Assembly (NCBI RefSeq): GCF_012489685.1
Contig: NC_080043.1
Location: 48,685,127 to 48,749,126, forward strand
Origin: Lotus japonicus
Taxonomy: Eukaryota; Streptophyta; Magnoliopsida; Fabales; Fabaceae
DNA length: 64,000 bases
Direction of reading: 5' to 3'
The notes under the pieces were generated by a model. The model did no database searches. It was not told where the DNA came from and saw only the letters and a list, made by a program, of their open reading frames with translations. Positions 1-12,168 of the stretch are shown here, piece by piece. Both the position numbers and the translations under genes were made by a program. Positions within the stretch are counted from its first letter, which is position 1. Every line of letters starts with the position of its first letter.

Positions 1-359
1 AGATAAAAGAAACTAATATACAACTATATATACATGCCCCGCTAATGCAAACCACGTCACGAGTAACCTCCAGTGACGGGTAACAGAAAGAAAGTAACGC
101 TCGAAGGCAATATGTACAATCCAAGGTAAAAATCCTGTGTCCGCAACACCATACCTAAAAAACTGAGAACAAGTTGGCCCAGCGGCCTAAGAAAAGACCT
201 CCTAAATCCAACCAGCTCTCTGTGATCTCCATAGGAAAACCACACAAAAAGCTACCGGTAGGAAACTACCCTGTCCCAAAACTGAAAGCATGACGGTCAG
301 AGCTACGACACTACTCCTACACTAATCCCAACTCGAGGAGCCCACAATAGCACTCGATC

Positions 360-782
360 CTACACGCTAGCGCGGTCGTCGTCCGAATCTGCATCTAGGA
401 CAACTAAGTCGACATACACAATCCTACCCTCTCTATCCACCCTGACGCGCTCCTGCACTGATCTCTCGGGCTCGGGGCCCGGACCATGATCCTCGATGAC
501 AGCAGCAGTAAACGAACTGGACTCCGTCGAAGTCCCACCCACTGGCACCTCCTCAGAGGGGTCCTCATCATCCGAAGATAATGGTGGTGGTGGTGGTGGT
601 CCTCCCAAGGGTCCACAATGCACGCCGGGCGGCAAGTTGAAGCTCAATATATGTCTCATCAATACCCCCTCCGTCAAGCGTCCGAATCGGTCAACACGGT
701 CCTCCATGATCCGGCCTGTGTAGGTCGCACGGTGGCCTACGGGGTCGACCACCCATGCACCTGGGTCGTCCTGGTCAAGCAT
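360..782 (-). CDS. ORF inside the LTR, sense to the element, unknown function
   Basis: This open frame of 140 codons lies in the R/U5 part of the left LTR. It has a region with RIMEDRVDRFGRLTEGVL, a proline run (PPPPPP) and an acidic tail ending DADSDDD. The right LTR carries the same frame at 8993-9277, opening further upstream (MCLGGLRHCQMSMAGW) but losing the middle through a 218-bp deletion. In the left copy a longer C run near 795 breaks the upstream extension. I recognise no domain. It could be an upstream ORF of the retrotransposon transcript, a captured fragment or chance. Preservation of the frame in both LTRs is weak evidence because the two LTRs began identical. Confidence 0.3.
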   Translation of the reverse strand: MLDQDDPGAWVVDPVGHRATYTGRIMEDRVDRFGRLTEGVLMRHILSFNLPPGVHCGPLGGPPPPPPLSSDDEDPSEEVPVGGTSTESSSFTAAVIEDHGPGPEPERSVQERVRVDREGRIVYVDLVVLDADSDDDRASV

Positions 783-3155
783 CTCGAATCTGGTCCCCCC
801 CCGAGGGGCTGACCATCGTAAACCAACCCGCCATACTCATCTGACAATGGCGTAGTCCGCCCAAACACACACAGAAGACGCAAGGGTTAATTCCAAAGAA
901 TTATATAAATATTAAAGCCAGATATATATATGGGATAATAATTATTAGCCTCTCAGGCTTATAAGTTTAGGGATAACATCCTAGGGTTGCATGTATCACA
1001 ATGAATATAAAAGATCATAATAACAATTAGCATGCCTCAAATAGGATAAACAAGTACCAATCACACTCAGCAGCTAAGTCAGAATGTATGTTGCATGCAA
1101 TGCAATGCTGGTTAACAAGATGCATTCCGGAAGAAGGATGGACATCAACGAGGCGGCCCTAACACCAGCCACGGTGGGTACCTTCCTGCTCGCGTGTCTC
1201 TTACACCACATAAAAGTAGTCAGATCAGCAGTGAACCCATAGGTCTGCCATTCCGTCTGCTACTAAGGACCACCGTAGTGTCCTAAATATGGAAATCCGA
1301 GTCTTATGACCATTTTGGAATCCACCGAGGTCCGGTATCACGCCGTGTATTAACCTCAAAATGAGTGCATGGATGCAAAGTGATTAGCCAAACAACGTCT
1401 CCGACCTCACTCGACACGTCGCCACGTGTTCTAATTAACTTAATGTCTTTAAAAATATACCCTAAGGTAAATGTCGATTCTGCGACAAAATGAATTAATC
1501 AAAGAAGAAAGAATGTACTTTGGAACCCATGGTTCCCGGCTAAACTTTAGATAGCCAATCAATAAACTGCTCATCAAGCGAAAGGGTACCGAAGTACTTG
1601 GAAACTTATAGTCTCCGGCTAAACTTTAGATAGCCAAACAATAACCTGCACATCGAGCAAAAGAGTATCAACATACTCGAAAACTTGTAAGTTCCTCAAA
1701 ACTTGGACTCGACGACACTTCTCATATTTCAAACAAATCTTCAAGTCCTAAGCTCTTAACTGCGATTGTTATCATTATTCAAAGGTTTAGAGATTGATTA
1801 ATGTCTTATGAATTTTCCTTGTCAAAATAGGTTTCGTTTAGTCTTATAATACTTCCTATGAGTTTCAGGGATCCCACAATCCCAAATAATTTTTGAGAAG
1901 GTCTCGATCCATTAAAACATAACAAGGTCCGAACTCCGTTCGTCCTTTTCAAACTCTCTCAAAAATCTCGTAAAAATTCGGCATGACTTGCCCGCAATCC
2001 TCACTCCTCAGAATCACAGTTATAAGTGGAATAACATAAATCAGCTCAATCAATAACCATAAAAAACATATTCCAACACATCCTAGATTAACCATTTAGC
2101 ACATAACATGTGAATCATTTAGCACACAATATCATGGCATCAAGTACTCAACAAGATCGGCCGAAGCTTCAGAAATCATTTCAGACATTTAGCAATTAAG
2201 TGCATAACACATAAATCAAGTCGAATTCGTCGACACCTAAAGCATTATCTAGTAATTCAGAGAGTAGCCCTCACCGGTGGGTCTTCCAGCTTCCTCTTCA
2301 CAAGTTCCTTCACACTCCTCTCCTTGATCTCCAAGAAACTCCTCAAAAGAACCTTAAGCAAAAATCACAGAAATCAACACAATGAATCAGAAACTCAGCA
2401 GACAGTAAGTCCTAGGGTCACACGGAACACTACAAACTCCGTGGTACGACAATCTAACGCGTTAAGACAAGTTTTCGAAAAAGTCGGATTTCCTCCCCCC
2501 CTTGGTATAGCTCTCGGCCACTTTCCTTAATTGGGAGGGTCGATTTTTCTTCGATCAAACTTGGTTCCTAGGTTATCATAGGCCGTAACTAAGGCGAAAC
2601 TAAACTCGGAAAAATTTTCGGATCGAAAACTGATATAGGGGTAGTTTGGCCATTATTTTCAGCTCAGAATTTCAAAACTGGATTTTTGAAAAACAAATTG
2701 GATGGGGACGTCAACAACGACGTTTATGACGATTAATCCTACTAGCACTAAGCCAAGTCGATAGTTTTCAGCTTAAAGGTTGCGACTTTGCCTAAAAATG
2801 GGTATTTGGTGCAAAAATTGATTCCGGCGGCATTTCGTCGACATCCGACAAAATATAATCCGCAGAACACGCTCAGGAGCATGCAAGGAATAAGTTTAGA
2901 CACTGAAATCAGCTTATTTGGACAGTTTTACAAAAAGCTCAAAACTTTGAGCACAGAAAGACATAGAAGAAGTCGACAGAAACGACGATCAGAAGAGAGA
3001 TATAGTTTACCTACCTCAAGGTCTTCGATTAGCAACGATCGGTGAAGCAAACGGGCAAGAAACGGCGAAAATCCGGATCCTCTCTTTCTCTCTTGGAGCT
3101 CGCGGGTTTGGGGAAGAAAATGGGGTGGGTTTTTGAAAATATCTCATTTTCTAGC

Positions 3156-3163
3156 TATTTATA
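3156..3163 (-). promoter_or_regulatory. TATA-like box in the Tekay LTR
   Basis: On the minus strand the sequence reads CCTATAAATAGC, a good plant TATA box, about 680 bp into the LTR from its 5' end. The same box recurs in the right LTR at 15743-15750 and in the diverged relic LTR near 17017-17024. It is the best candidate for the retrotransposon promoter; the transcription start is not visible. Confidence 0.45.
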
Positions 3164-3836
3164 GGTTTTGGAAAATGCGGAAAAATGATTTTTTCGCGAT
3201 TCCGATTTTTCCTGCGCGTTCCTCTGCGAATTCTAAGATAGGTTCTGGCGACAGAATTCCAGAACTCAAAACGGGATTCTTGGAATTAAACCAAACGATC
3301 CAAAGTCGGTATGAGTCGGTGTAAGTCGGTTTATCCCGAAAAACTCCTTTTTGCAGTGATCGTCGGAAGAGAAAACTTCCTTCTGAAGAAAGATCAGAAA
3401 TAACGAGAGAAATAGACGAACGCGGGCGGAATCTTCATTTGAAGCTTCGAATGGAAAAAGTCTTCATCGTCCGTTGATTTCAGGTTTCTTTAACTATCAG
3501 GGATTCCGTTTCGGCAATCTTCCGAGAATTGGAATTTGACGTTCGTACATTCCAGGTTTTCGCGTCGAACCACTTGGTTATAGATGAAAAAGAGAAGTTC
3601 TAACATTCTTCTGAAGATTTTTGGAATTAGCTTCTATCGTGTCCTAAAGTGTAAATTAACTATTCACTAATACCTTTGACCTAGGATCAGGCGAATGTTA
3701 GTCGTGCTATAACTCTTATCGGTCTTTGATACAATCCTTGGACTTTTCCTGAACCTTTTCCTTCATAAATCTATTTAATCAAATAAACTCTTTTATTTTA
3801 TTCACTTATCCAAAGCTTAAAGACTTGGGCCTTACA

Positions 3837-3850
3837 TTACTACCCTCCAA
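3837..3850 (-). other. Polypurine tract beside the 3' LTR
   Basis: On the minus strand TTTTTGGAGGGTAGTAA directly precedes the LTR start TGTAAGG. A purine-rich run in this position primes plus-strand synthesis in LTR elements. Confidence 0.5.
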
Positions 3851-3873
3851 AAAGAAAGTTTCGACCTCGAAAC

Positions 3874-6800
3874 TTAAAGTTCAGTAAAAAGTTCTGGATA
3901 CTGTTCCTTGATCTTTTCCTTCAGCTCCCACGTCGCATCACCGGTGTCTTTGTTCCAAATAACCTTCACTAACTCGATCTCTTTTCCCCTCAACTGCTTT
4001 ATCCTTGTGTCACCAATGCTGATTGGCGGTGTCTCGAAAGACAAGTTATCCTTCAACTTAATGTCATCCAGCTCGATAACATGTGTCGGATCAGCAATAT
4101 ACTTCCTCAGTTGTGACACATGGAATACATCGTGAATGTTTGATAGAAAAGGCGGTAGTGCAATCTGATAAGCTACCGGTCCTACCCGACGAGTAATCTG
4201 ATAAGGTCCAATGAACTTTGGCGTAAGCTTTCTTGACTTGATTGCTCGACCAACTTCGGTAGTCTGGGTAACTCGCAGAAACACATGGTCTCCTCCTTCG
4301 AATTCTAGGGTTCTGCGCCTTTGATCTGCATAACTCTTCTGTCTACTCTGAGAAGTCTTCATCTTCTCTCTGATCTGTTTGATCTTCTCAGTCGTCTGTT
4401 GCAGAAGTTCTGGTCCTACTAACAAATTCTCTCCATCTTGATACCAACACAAAGGTGTTCTACACTTGCGGCCATACAAAGCCTCATACGGTACCATACC
4501 TATGGTCGTATGAAAACTGTTGTTATATGTGAACTCAATCAGCGGCAATAGGGTATCCCAACTGCCCTTGTTGTCTAACACGCAAGCTCGTAGCAAATCC
4601 TCCAATGATTGGATAGTTATCTCAGTCTGTCCATCAGTCTGTGGATGATAAGCAGAACTTAATCTCAGCCTCGTTCCCAAAGCCTCATGAAGAGCTCCCC
4701 ACAAATGTGAAGTAAACTTCGGGTCTCTATTGGAAACAATACTTGTTGGCACTCCATGAAGTCGCACAATCTCAGCTATATATATCTCTGATAGCTTTTC
4801 CACGTTGTACGTAGTCCTCACAGGTATGAAATGAGCCGACTTAGTCAATCGGTCCACGATCACCCAAATCGAATCATATCCTTTCTGAGTTCTTGGCAAC
4901 GCCACGACAAAATCCATCGATATGCTATCCCATTTCCATTGAGGTACATCCAAGCTCTGTAGCATACCTGAAGATTTCTGATGTTCCACCTTCGCCTTCT
5001 GACAGGTTAAACATGCAGCTACATACTTCGCTACTTGTCTCTTCATTCCTGGCCACCAAAAATTCACCTTCAAGTCCTGATACATCTTTTTCATCCCCGG
5101 GTGAATGCTCAACCTGCTTTTGTGACCTTCGTCCATAATCAACCTCCTTAAGTCAGGGTTGTTAGGTACGCAAACTCTATCCTTATACCGTAGGATATTG
5201 TCACTTCCTACCTTGAATTCCGGGTCCTTACCCTGAATTACCAAATTCCTTTTCCCGAGTAGGAATTCATCTTGTAACTGTTGGTCTCGGATTTCTTCCA
5301 TCAATCCATTGGTGATCCTGATCATTCCGAACTTCAGTTCCCCCTCGGATACTCTCACATCTAAGCTCAAATCTCGAAATTGTTCCAGCAGTTGCAGCTC
5401 CTTAACCATCATTGATGAGATATGCGTCTTCCTACTCAATGCATCAGCAACGACATTAGCCTTTCCAGGATGGTATTGTAGGGTAAAATCGTAATCCTTG
5501 AGAAATTCCTTCCAGCGTCGTTGTCTCATGTTCAGCTCCTTCTGGTCAAACAAGTACTTTAAGCTCTTGTGATCACTGAATATGGTGAAATTGCATCCAT
5601 ATAAGTGATGTCTCCAGATTTTCAACGAAAATACAATGGCAGCGAGTTCTAAGTCATGAGTCGGATAGTTCTTCTCATGAGTCTTCAGTTGTCGTGAAGC
5701 ATAAGCCACCACCTTCCGATGCTGCATCAGCACACATCCCAAACCTTGATACGAAGCATCACAATACACTTCATACGGTTCCTTGGGTTGCGGTAAGACG
5801 AGTACAGGTGACGTCGTCAAACGTTCCTTCATCGTCTGAAAGCTAGTTTCGCACGCTTCGGTCCATGCAAAAGGTTGATCCTTCCTCGTAAGTTGAGTCA
5901 AGGGTCCAACAATCTTGGCGAAATTCTCGATGAAGCGACGATAGTATCCCGCCAAACCGACAAAACTCCTAATCTCAGTCACAGTTCTTGGTCGTTCCCA
6001 TGACAATACAGTCTCCACCTTTGCTGGGTCCACCGCTATACCCTCTTTAGAGATCACATGGCCTAAGAATTTTACCTCTTCGAGCCAAAATTCGCACTTA
6101 GAAGGGTTGGCGTACAACTTTGTCTCCCTCAGCACTTGTAAAACTTGACGCAAGTGCCCCTCATGATCCTCAGCATTCTTTGAGTAGATCAGAATGTCGT
6201 CGATAAACACCACGACGAATCGATCTAAGAACGGATGGAAGGTCCTGTTCATATAATCCATGAAAATGGCAGGTGCGTTTGTCACCCCAAATGGCATCAC
6301 TAGATACTCATAGTGTCCATAACGAGTTCTGAATGCCGTCTTCTGGATGTCCTCAGTCTTTACTCTGATCTGATGGTAACCCGACTTCAGGTCTATCTTT
6401 GAGAATATCGCAGCTCCTCGTAGTTGATCCATCAAATCATCAATTCTAGGCAACGGATACCTATTCTTGACGGTTACTTTGTTCAGTTGTCGGTAGTCGA
6501 CACAAAGTCTAGATTTCGCATCCTTCTTCTTCACCAATAAGACAGGTGCTCCCCAAGGTGAAACGCTTGGTCGAATAAATCCCTTCGACAGAAGATCCTC
6601 AAGTTGAGACTTCAACTCCACCAATTCTGTAGGTGCCATCCGATAGGGTGCAATCGAAATCGGTCCTGTTCCCGGTACGATGTCAATAGCAAACTCAATG
6701 TCGCGTACAGGCGGCAATCCGGGTACATCGCCAGGAAAAACATCCGTGAAGTCTCTCACAACTGGAATACTATTTACTTCCGGATTCCCTTTACTTTCCA

Positions 6801-6942
6801 AGCTTAGAAAAACGGAATACTCTTGAGATCCTTCATTCAGAGAAACGCTAATGTGATTGGCGGATAGATATTCGGATAGATCCGAGTCAGGAAATACCAC
6901 TCTCTTTCGGTTGCAGTCCAAAAGACAATGATAGTGGGACAA
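3874..6942 (-). CDS. pol: Ty3/gypsy pol: RT, RNase H, integrase, chromodomain
   Basis: This 1,022-codon frame codes for the replication and integration enzymes of the element. RT spans about residues 90-260 with YLVMPFG near 213-219 and the catalytic FIDD at 246-249. RNase H follows, with YCDAS near 392. The integrase zinc-binding domain (HPGMKK...CLTCQ) is near 640-675 and the core with [11 protein letters not shown] near 800. The last 55 residues ([13 protein letters not shown]) look like a chromodomain, which targets chromatin. The frame is continuous with gag upstream except for a TAA at 7033-7035 and a TAG at 6943-6945. The TAG falls where the end of the protease normally has a tryptophan (GMD-stop-L). 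No Met is evident at the start, so this is a fragment of a gag-pol polyprotein, not a separate gene. Confidence 0.9.
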   Translation of the reverse strand: MSHYHCLLDCNRKRVVFPDSDLSEYLSANHISVSLNEGSQEYSVFLSLESKGNPEVNSIPVVRDFTDVFPGDVPGLPPVRDIEFAIDIVPGTGPISIAPYRMAPTELVELKSQLEDLLSKGFIRPSVSPWGAPVLLVKKKDAKSRLCVDYRQLNKVTVKNRYPLPRIDDLMDQLRGAAIFSKIDLKSGYHQIRVKTEDIQKTAFRTRYGHYEYLVMPFGVTNAPAIFMDYMNRTFHPFLDRFVVVFIDDILIYSKNAEDHEGHLRQVLQVLRETKLYANPSKCEFWLEEVKFLGHVISKEGIAVDPAKVETVLSWERPRTVTEIRSFVGLAGYYRRFIENFAKIVGPLTQLTRKDQPFAWTEACETSFQTMKERLTTSPVLVLPQPKEPYEVYCDASYQGLGCVLMQHRKVVAYASRQLKTHEKNYPTHDLELAAIVFSLKIWRHHLYGCNFTIFSDHKSLKYLFDQKELNMRQRRWKEFLKDYDFTLQYHPGKANVVADALSRKTHISSMMVKELQLLEQFRDLSLDVRVSEGELKFGMIRITNGLMEEIRDQQLQDEFLLGKRNLVIQGKDPEFKVGSDNILRYKDRVCVPNNPDLRRLIMDEGHKSRLSIHPGMKKMYQDLKVNFWWPGMKRQVAKYVAACLTCQKAKVEHQKSSGMLQSLDVPQWKWDSISMDFVVALPRTQKGYDSIWVIVDRLTKSAHFIPVRTTYNVEKLSEIYIAEIVRLHGVPTSIVSNRDPKFTSHLWGALHEALGTRLRLSSAYHPQTDGQTEITIQSLEDLLRACVLDNKGSWDTLLPLIEFTYNNSFHTTIGMVPYEALYGRKCRTPLCWYQDGENLLVGPELLQQTTEKIKQIREKMKTSQSRQKSYADQRRRTLEFEGGDHVFLRVTQTTEVGRAIKSRKLTPKFIGPYQITRRVGPVAYQIALPPFLSNIHDVFHVSQLRKYIADPTHVIELDDIKLKDNLSFETPPISIGDTRIKQLRGKEIELVKVIWNKDTGDATWELKEKIKEQYPELFTEL

Positions 6943-7032
6943 CTAGTCCATCCCTAGGATAACATCTAGGTTCTTGAGGGTTAGGCACACTAGGTTAGCA
7001 TGGTAAACTTTATCTCTATAGGTTACTGGACA

Positions 7033-8292
7033 TTACATACATGCCGTATTAGCAAGTAGAGTTTTGGCAGGGGTGGTATCTATAAGATCGAAGTTCAAAG
7101 CAGTAATAGGAAGTTTTAATCTGATAGCACATTCCCTAGAGATAAAAGAGTGCGTTGCTCCGGAATCGAAAAGTACAGTTAGGAGATTACCGTCAATCTC
7201 GCAGTCTCCCCTGATCAGACCATCAACTCCTTCAGCTTCTTCACCATTCATAGTGTAGACTCTTGCCTTAGCAGCAGGACGCTTCCCACGAACAGTGTTG
7301 ACAGTTGGTTCTGTTTTGGGTGCTCTGCAATGACCGGCAGTATGCCCCAGCTTGTTACAGTTAAAGCATTTGGGCCTCATGTCAGTACAGGCATTGGCGT
7401 AGTGCCCAGGCTGTCCACATCTGTAACAGGTCATCTCCCTGTTCACAGTCTGACCTCCAGAACCACCAGCAGTACCCACCATGGGTCTATAAGATCCTGA
7501 AGCAATTCCTCTACCAGCAGGACGTTGATACGGCCTCCTGCTCTGAAGTTTCCCTCTACCTTGAAAGTTTTGAGAGCCCGACCTCATCGGCCTTCCTGTT
7601 CCCAAACGGTTCAGTCTCTTGTTCTTCATTATCTCCACCTCTGTGGCTTTCTCAACCAAAGTCTGGAAGCGAGTGATTCCCAACGGTTTAACCGAGTCTT
7701 CAATATCAGGCCTCAGCCCATTCACAAAGCGTTTGCACATGTAGGGTTCATCAACCCCATTGCGGAAGAATCGAAAGTGCTTGGCCAACGATTCCAGCTT
7801 CGCAGCATATTCCGGAATGGACATGCTACCCTGACGAAGAGTCAGAAACTGTGCCTCACGCTCGTCACGAGCACTATCTGGAAAATACTTCTCCAGAAAA
7901 GCAGCACGAAACGAAACCCAGTTCACCTCTAAGTTGTTTGCTTCCATCATTCCTCTGGTGCCCCTCCACCAGTACTCAGCATCACCCAACAGTAGAAAGG
8001 TTGCCATCCCCACCTTGGCTCCCTCAGCAATCTGTAATACACCAAAGATCTTCTCAATCTCCTGGATCCAGAGATCCGCTTTGTCCGGGTCGGTACCCCC
8101 CGAGAACTTAGGTGGATCCTGTCTCCTGAAGTCATTCAGGCCTCTGTTCTGGTCCAGTGTCACTTCCCTCTGGCGTTGATGCTGATCACGTGCCTCCTCA
8201 GCAGCACGCCTCATAGCGTTATCGTTTGCCTGTGCAGTCACAGCTTGGGCCATAGTGGCCATCATCTCAGCTAATTGGTTAGCGTTCACCAT
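7033..8292 (-). CDS. gag: Ty3/gypsy gag with two zinc knuckles and start of protease
   Basis: The 419-codon product is the structural Gag protein. A retrotransposon-gag core spans about residues 58-220, followed by a basic linker and two CX2CX4HX4C knuckles: CYRCGQPGHYANAC at 289-302 and CFNCNKLGHTAGHC at 309-322. The aspartic protease begins at DSGATHS (376-382) and is cut by a TAA stop at 7033-7035. Translation past the stop stays in frame to a second stop (TAG, 6943-6945) and then into pol, so the original product was one gag-pol polyprotein. The ATG at 8290-8292 suits the usual gag start, about 200 bp after the primer site. Confidence 0.9.
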   Translation of the reverse strand: MVNANQLAEMMATMAQAVTAQANDNAMRRAAEEARDQHQRQREVTLDQNRGLNDFRRQDPPKFSGGTDPDKADLWIQEIEKIFGVLQIAEGAKVGMATFLLLGDAEYWWRGTRGMMEANNLEVNWVSFRAAFLEKYFPDSARDEREAQFLTLRQGSMSIPEYAAKLESLAKHFRFFRNGVDEPYMCKRFVNGLRPDIEDSVKPLGITRFQTLVEKATEVEIMKNKRLNRLGTGRPMRSGSQNFQGRGKLQSRRPYQRPAGRGIASGSYRPMVGTAGGSGGQTVNREMTCYRCGQPGHYANACTDMRPKCFNCNKLGHTAGHCRAPKTEPTVNTVRGKRPAAKARVYTMNGEEAEGVDGLIRGDCEIDGNLLTVLFDSGATHSFISRECAIRLKLPITALNFDLIDTTPAKTLLANTACM

Positions 8293-8490
8293 GTTCTGCT
8301 AAGTCAAACAAACAGTTAGTACTCATCATAAGATAGCATCTAATATAACTATACAATATGATTAAGCAATAACTTCAATCAATCCTAAGCGAAAAACCAC
8401 TTGGCAGACAATCAATTTTCACTCTTTGCAGAGTCACACAACCTAGCACAGAAGACCTATTCCCCAAAGACTCCCGAAAGACTCGACTAA

Positions 8491-8502
8491 GCTCTGATAC
8501 CA
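8491..8502 (-). other. Primer-binding site, initiator tRNA-Met
   Basis: On the minus strand TGGTATCAGAGC starts 3 bases after the 5' LTR end (GGTGTTACA). This is the classical complement of the 3' end of initiator tRNA-Met used by many plant LTR retrotransposons, and it fixes the LTR boundary at 8506. Confidence 0.85.
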
Positions 8503-11410
8503 CAGTGTAACACCCCGATTTCGGCGGCGTCACTTTAGTAACCAAAAGAAAAACTTAAGCGAAAAACGTGAATTTTTTTTTTCGACAATATAACTAAAGA
8601 CAGAAAACAGTAAACTCCTCAACAAAAGATAAAAGAAACTAATATACAACTATATATACATGCCCCGCTAATGCAAACCACGTCACGAGTAACCTCCAGT
8701 GACGGGTAACAGAAAGAAAGTAACGCCCGAAGGCAATATGTACAATCCAAGGTAAAAATCCTGTGTCCGCAACACCATACCTCAAAAACTGAGAACAAGT
8801 TGGCCCAGCGGCCTAAGAAAAGACCTCCTAAATCCAACCAGCTCTCTGTGATCTCCATAGGAAAACCACACAAAAAGCTACCGGTAGGAAACTACCCTGT
8901 CCCAAAACTGAAAGCATGACGGTCAGAGCTACGACACTACTCCTACACTAATCCCAACTCGAGGAGCCCACAATAGCACTCGATCCTACACGCTAACGCG
9001 GTCGTCGTCCGAATCTGCATCCACAATGCACGCAGGGCGGCAAGTTGAAGCTCAATATATGTCTCCTCAATACCCCCTCCGTCAAGTGTCCGAATCGGTC
9101 AACACGGTCCTCCATGATCCGGCCTGTGTAGGTCGCACGGTGGCCTACGGGGTCGACCACCCATGCACCTGGGTCGTCCTGGTCAAGCATCTCGAATCTG
9201 GTTCCCCCCGAAGGGCCGACCATCGTAAACCAACCCGCCATACTCATCTGACAATGGCGTAGTCCGCCCAAACACACACAGAAGACGCGAGGGTCAACTC
9301 CAAAGAATTATATAAATATTAAAGCCAGATATATAAATGGGATAATAATTATTAGCCTCTCAGGCTTATAAGTTTAGGGATAACATCCTAGGGTTGCATG
9401 TATCACAATGAATATAAAAGATCATAATAACAATTAGCATGCCTCAAATAGGATAAACAAGTACCAATCACACTCTGCAACTAAGTCAGAATATATGTTG
9501 CATGCAATGCAATGCTGGTTAACAAGATGCATTCTGGAAGAAGGATGGACATCAACGAGGCGGCCCTAACACCAGCCACGGTGGGTATCTTCCTGCTCGC
9601 GTGTCTCTTACACCACACAAAAGTAGTCAGATCAGCAGTGAACCCGTAGGTCTGCCATTCTGTCTGCTACTAAGGACCACCGTAGTGTCCTAAATATGGA
9701 AATCCGGGTCTTATGACCATTTTGGCATCCACCGAGGTCCGGTATCACGCCGTGTATTAACCTCAAAATGAGTGCATGGATGCAAAGTAATTAGCCAAAC
9801 AACGTCTCCGACCTCACTCGACACGTCGCCACGTGTTCTAATTAACTTAATGTCTTTAAAAATATACCCTAAGGTAAATGTCGATTCTGCGACAAAATGA
9901 ATTAATCAAAGAAGAAAGAATGTACTTTGGAACCCATGGTTCCCGGATAAACTTTAGATAGCCGATCAATAAACTGCTCATCGAGCGAAAGGGTACCGAA
10001 GTACTTGGAAACTTATAGTCTCCGGCTAAACTTTAGATAGCTAAACAATAACCTGCTCATCGAGCAAAAGAGTATCAACATACTCGAAAACTTGTAAGTT
10101 CCTCAAAACTTGGACTCGACGACACTTCTCATATTTCAAACAAATCTTCAAGTCCTAAGCTCTTAACTGCGATTGTTATCATTATTCAAAGGTTTAGAGA
10201 TTGATTAATGTCTTATGAATTTTCCTTGTCAAAATAGGTTTCGTTTAGTCTTATAATACTTCCTATAAGTTTCAGGGATCCCACAATCCCAAATAATTTT
10301 TGAGAAGGTCTCGATCCATTAAAACATAACAAGGTCCGAACTCCGTTCGTCCTTTCAAACTCTCTCAAAAATCTCGTAAAAATTCGGCATGACTTGCCCG
10401 CAATCCTCACTCCTCAGAATCACAGTTATAAGTGGAATAACATAAATCAGCTTAATCAATAACCATAAACAGCATATTCCAACACATCCTAGATTAACCA
10501 TTTAGCACATAACACGTGAATCATTTAGCACACAATACCATGGCATCAAGTACTCAACAAGATCGGCCGAAGCCTCAGAAATCATTTCAGACATTTAGCA
10601 ATTAAGTGCATAACACATAAATCAAGTCGAATTCGTCGACACCTAAAGCATTATCTAGTAATTCAAAGAGTAGCCCTCACCGGTGGGTCTTCCAGCTTCC
10701 TCTTCACAAGTTCCTTCACGCTCCTCTCCTTGATCTCCAAGAAACTCCTCAAAAGAACCTTAAGCAAAAATCACATAAATCAACACAATGAATCAGAAAC
10801 TCAGCAGACAGTAAGTCCTAGGGTCACACGGAACACTACAAACTCCGTGGTACGACAATCTAACGCGTTAAGACAAGTTTTCGAAAAAGTCGGATTTCCT
10901 CCCCCTCCTTAGTATAGCTCCCGGCCACTTTCCTTAATTGGGAGGGTCGATTTTTCTTCGATCAAACTTGGTTCCTAGGTTATCATAGGCCGTAACTAAG
11001 GCGAAACTAAACTCGGAAAAATTTTCGGATTGAAAACTGATATAGGGGTAGTTTGGTCATTATTTTCAGCTCAGAATTTCAAAACTGGATTTTTGAAAAA
11101 CAAACTGGATGGGGACGTCAACAACGACGTTTATGACGATTAATCCTACTAGCACTAAGCCAAGTCGATAGTTTTCAGCTTAAAGGTTGCGACTTTGCCT
11201 AAAAATGGGTATTTGGTGCAAAAATTGATTCCGGCGGCATTTCGTCGACATCCGACAAAATATAATCCGCAGAACACGCTCAGGAGCATGCAAGGAATAA
11301 TTTTAGACACTGAAATCAGCTTATTTGGACAGTTTTACAAAAAGCTCAAAACTTTGACCACAGAAAGACATAGAAGAAGTCGACAGAAACGACGATCAGA
11401 AGAGAGATAT

Positions 11411-12165
11411 TGATAGAGATCGGACCAGCCCATTCATAGACTCTTTTCCAAGGAATAGGATGTCCAATTACAAGGTCCAAGCCTAAAGGAATGAATCAAG
11501 CTTTGCAAGGATTTTTCCTTCAAATTAAGAATGATGGTTGGGCCCAACATGAAGGCAGATTTGTCAAGAGCCCAATCTCCATGTTAAAGATGCATTCATG
11601 AGCTGAAATTATACAAATTAGAGACTAATAATTATTGGACCTTCATAACTACAAAATAAGTCCAATATTTTTATTCTCTTTTGAATTTTCGTATTTAATT
11701 GAGGGGTGAATTTTCTTATGACATTTTGTATTCCCCCTAGTTGGTTTTTAATGTCTTTTATGAGCCTTTGACTCATCTTTAGGAATAGTGGGTTTTTACT
11801 CAAGTTTCCAATGCTAGTGGAGCTATAAATCTCTAGTGGAGTCTATTAAATGTTAGTGGGAGCATTATTACTTATTGGAAAGAGTAGCATCCCACTTAGC
11901 CTATAAATAGGGACTCAATGTATGGAACAAAGCAGTTTTTGAATCTGAATGATATTGAGTTTTCTCATATTGTGAGAGCTTCCCATTTGTTCTTGGGTTA
12001 AGAACTAAACTTGATAACTTTGGTTCTACCGGCAGGTCGCGGTTAGGGTCAAGTTCCCCTTTATCTTTGATAACTTTGGTTCTACCGGCAGGTCGCGGTT
12101 AGGGTCAAGTTCCTATCTTTTGTCCCCGGTTTTCAAGACGATCCTTTGTTTTCCAAATCATATCA
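11411..12165 (+). repeat. LTR copy A (first of two tandem 5' LTRs)
   Basis: This is a 755-bp LTR with ends TGATAGAG...CATATCA. It has a TATA box CTATAAATAGG (11901-11911) and, near its 3' end, a tandem duplication of about 50 bp containing TTCTACCGGCAGGTCGCGG. Three bases (TAA, 12166-12168) separate it from copy B. Confidence 0.9.
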
Positions 12166-12168
12166 TAA

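Larger units (their letters stand above)
1..3836 (-). repeat. 3' LTR of the Tekay-like element (truncated by window edge)
   Basis: This segment matches 8625-16403 once the nested insertion there is removed. It ends at 3836 in CTTGGGCCTTACA, the inverted form of the LTR start TGTAAGG. Full length would be about 3.95 kb, long even for plant gypsy elements. Compared with the right copy it keeps an extra 218-bp block (about 395-612) that includes a GGT-rich run near 579-601, and it differs by scattered substitutions. On the minus strand a TATA-like box lies at 3156-3163, so most of the LTR would be R/U5 leader. Confidence 0.9.
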
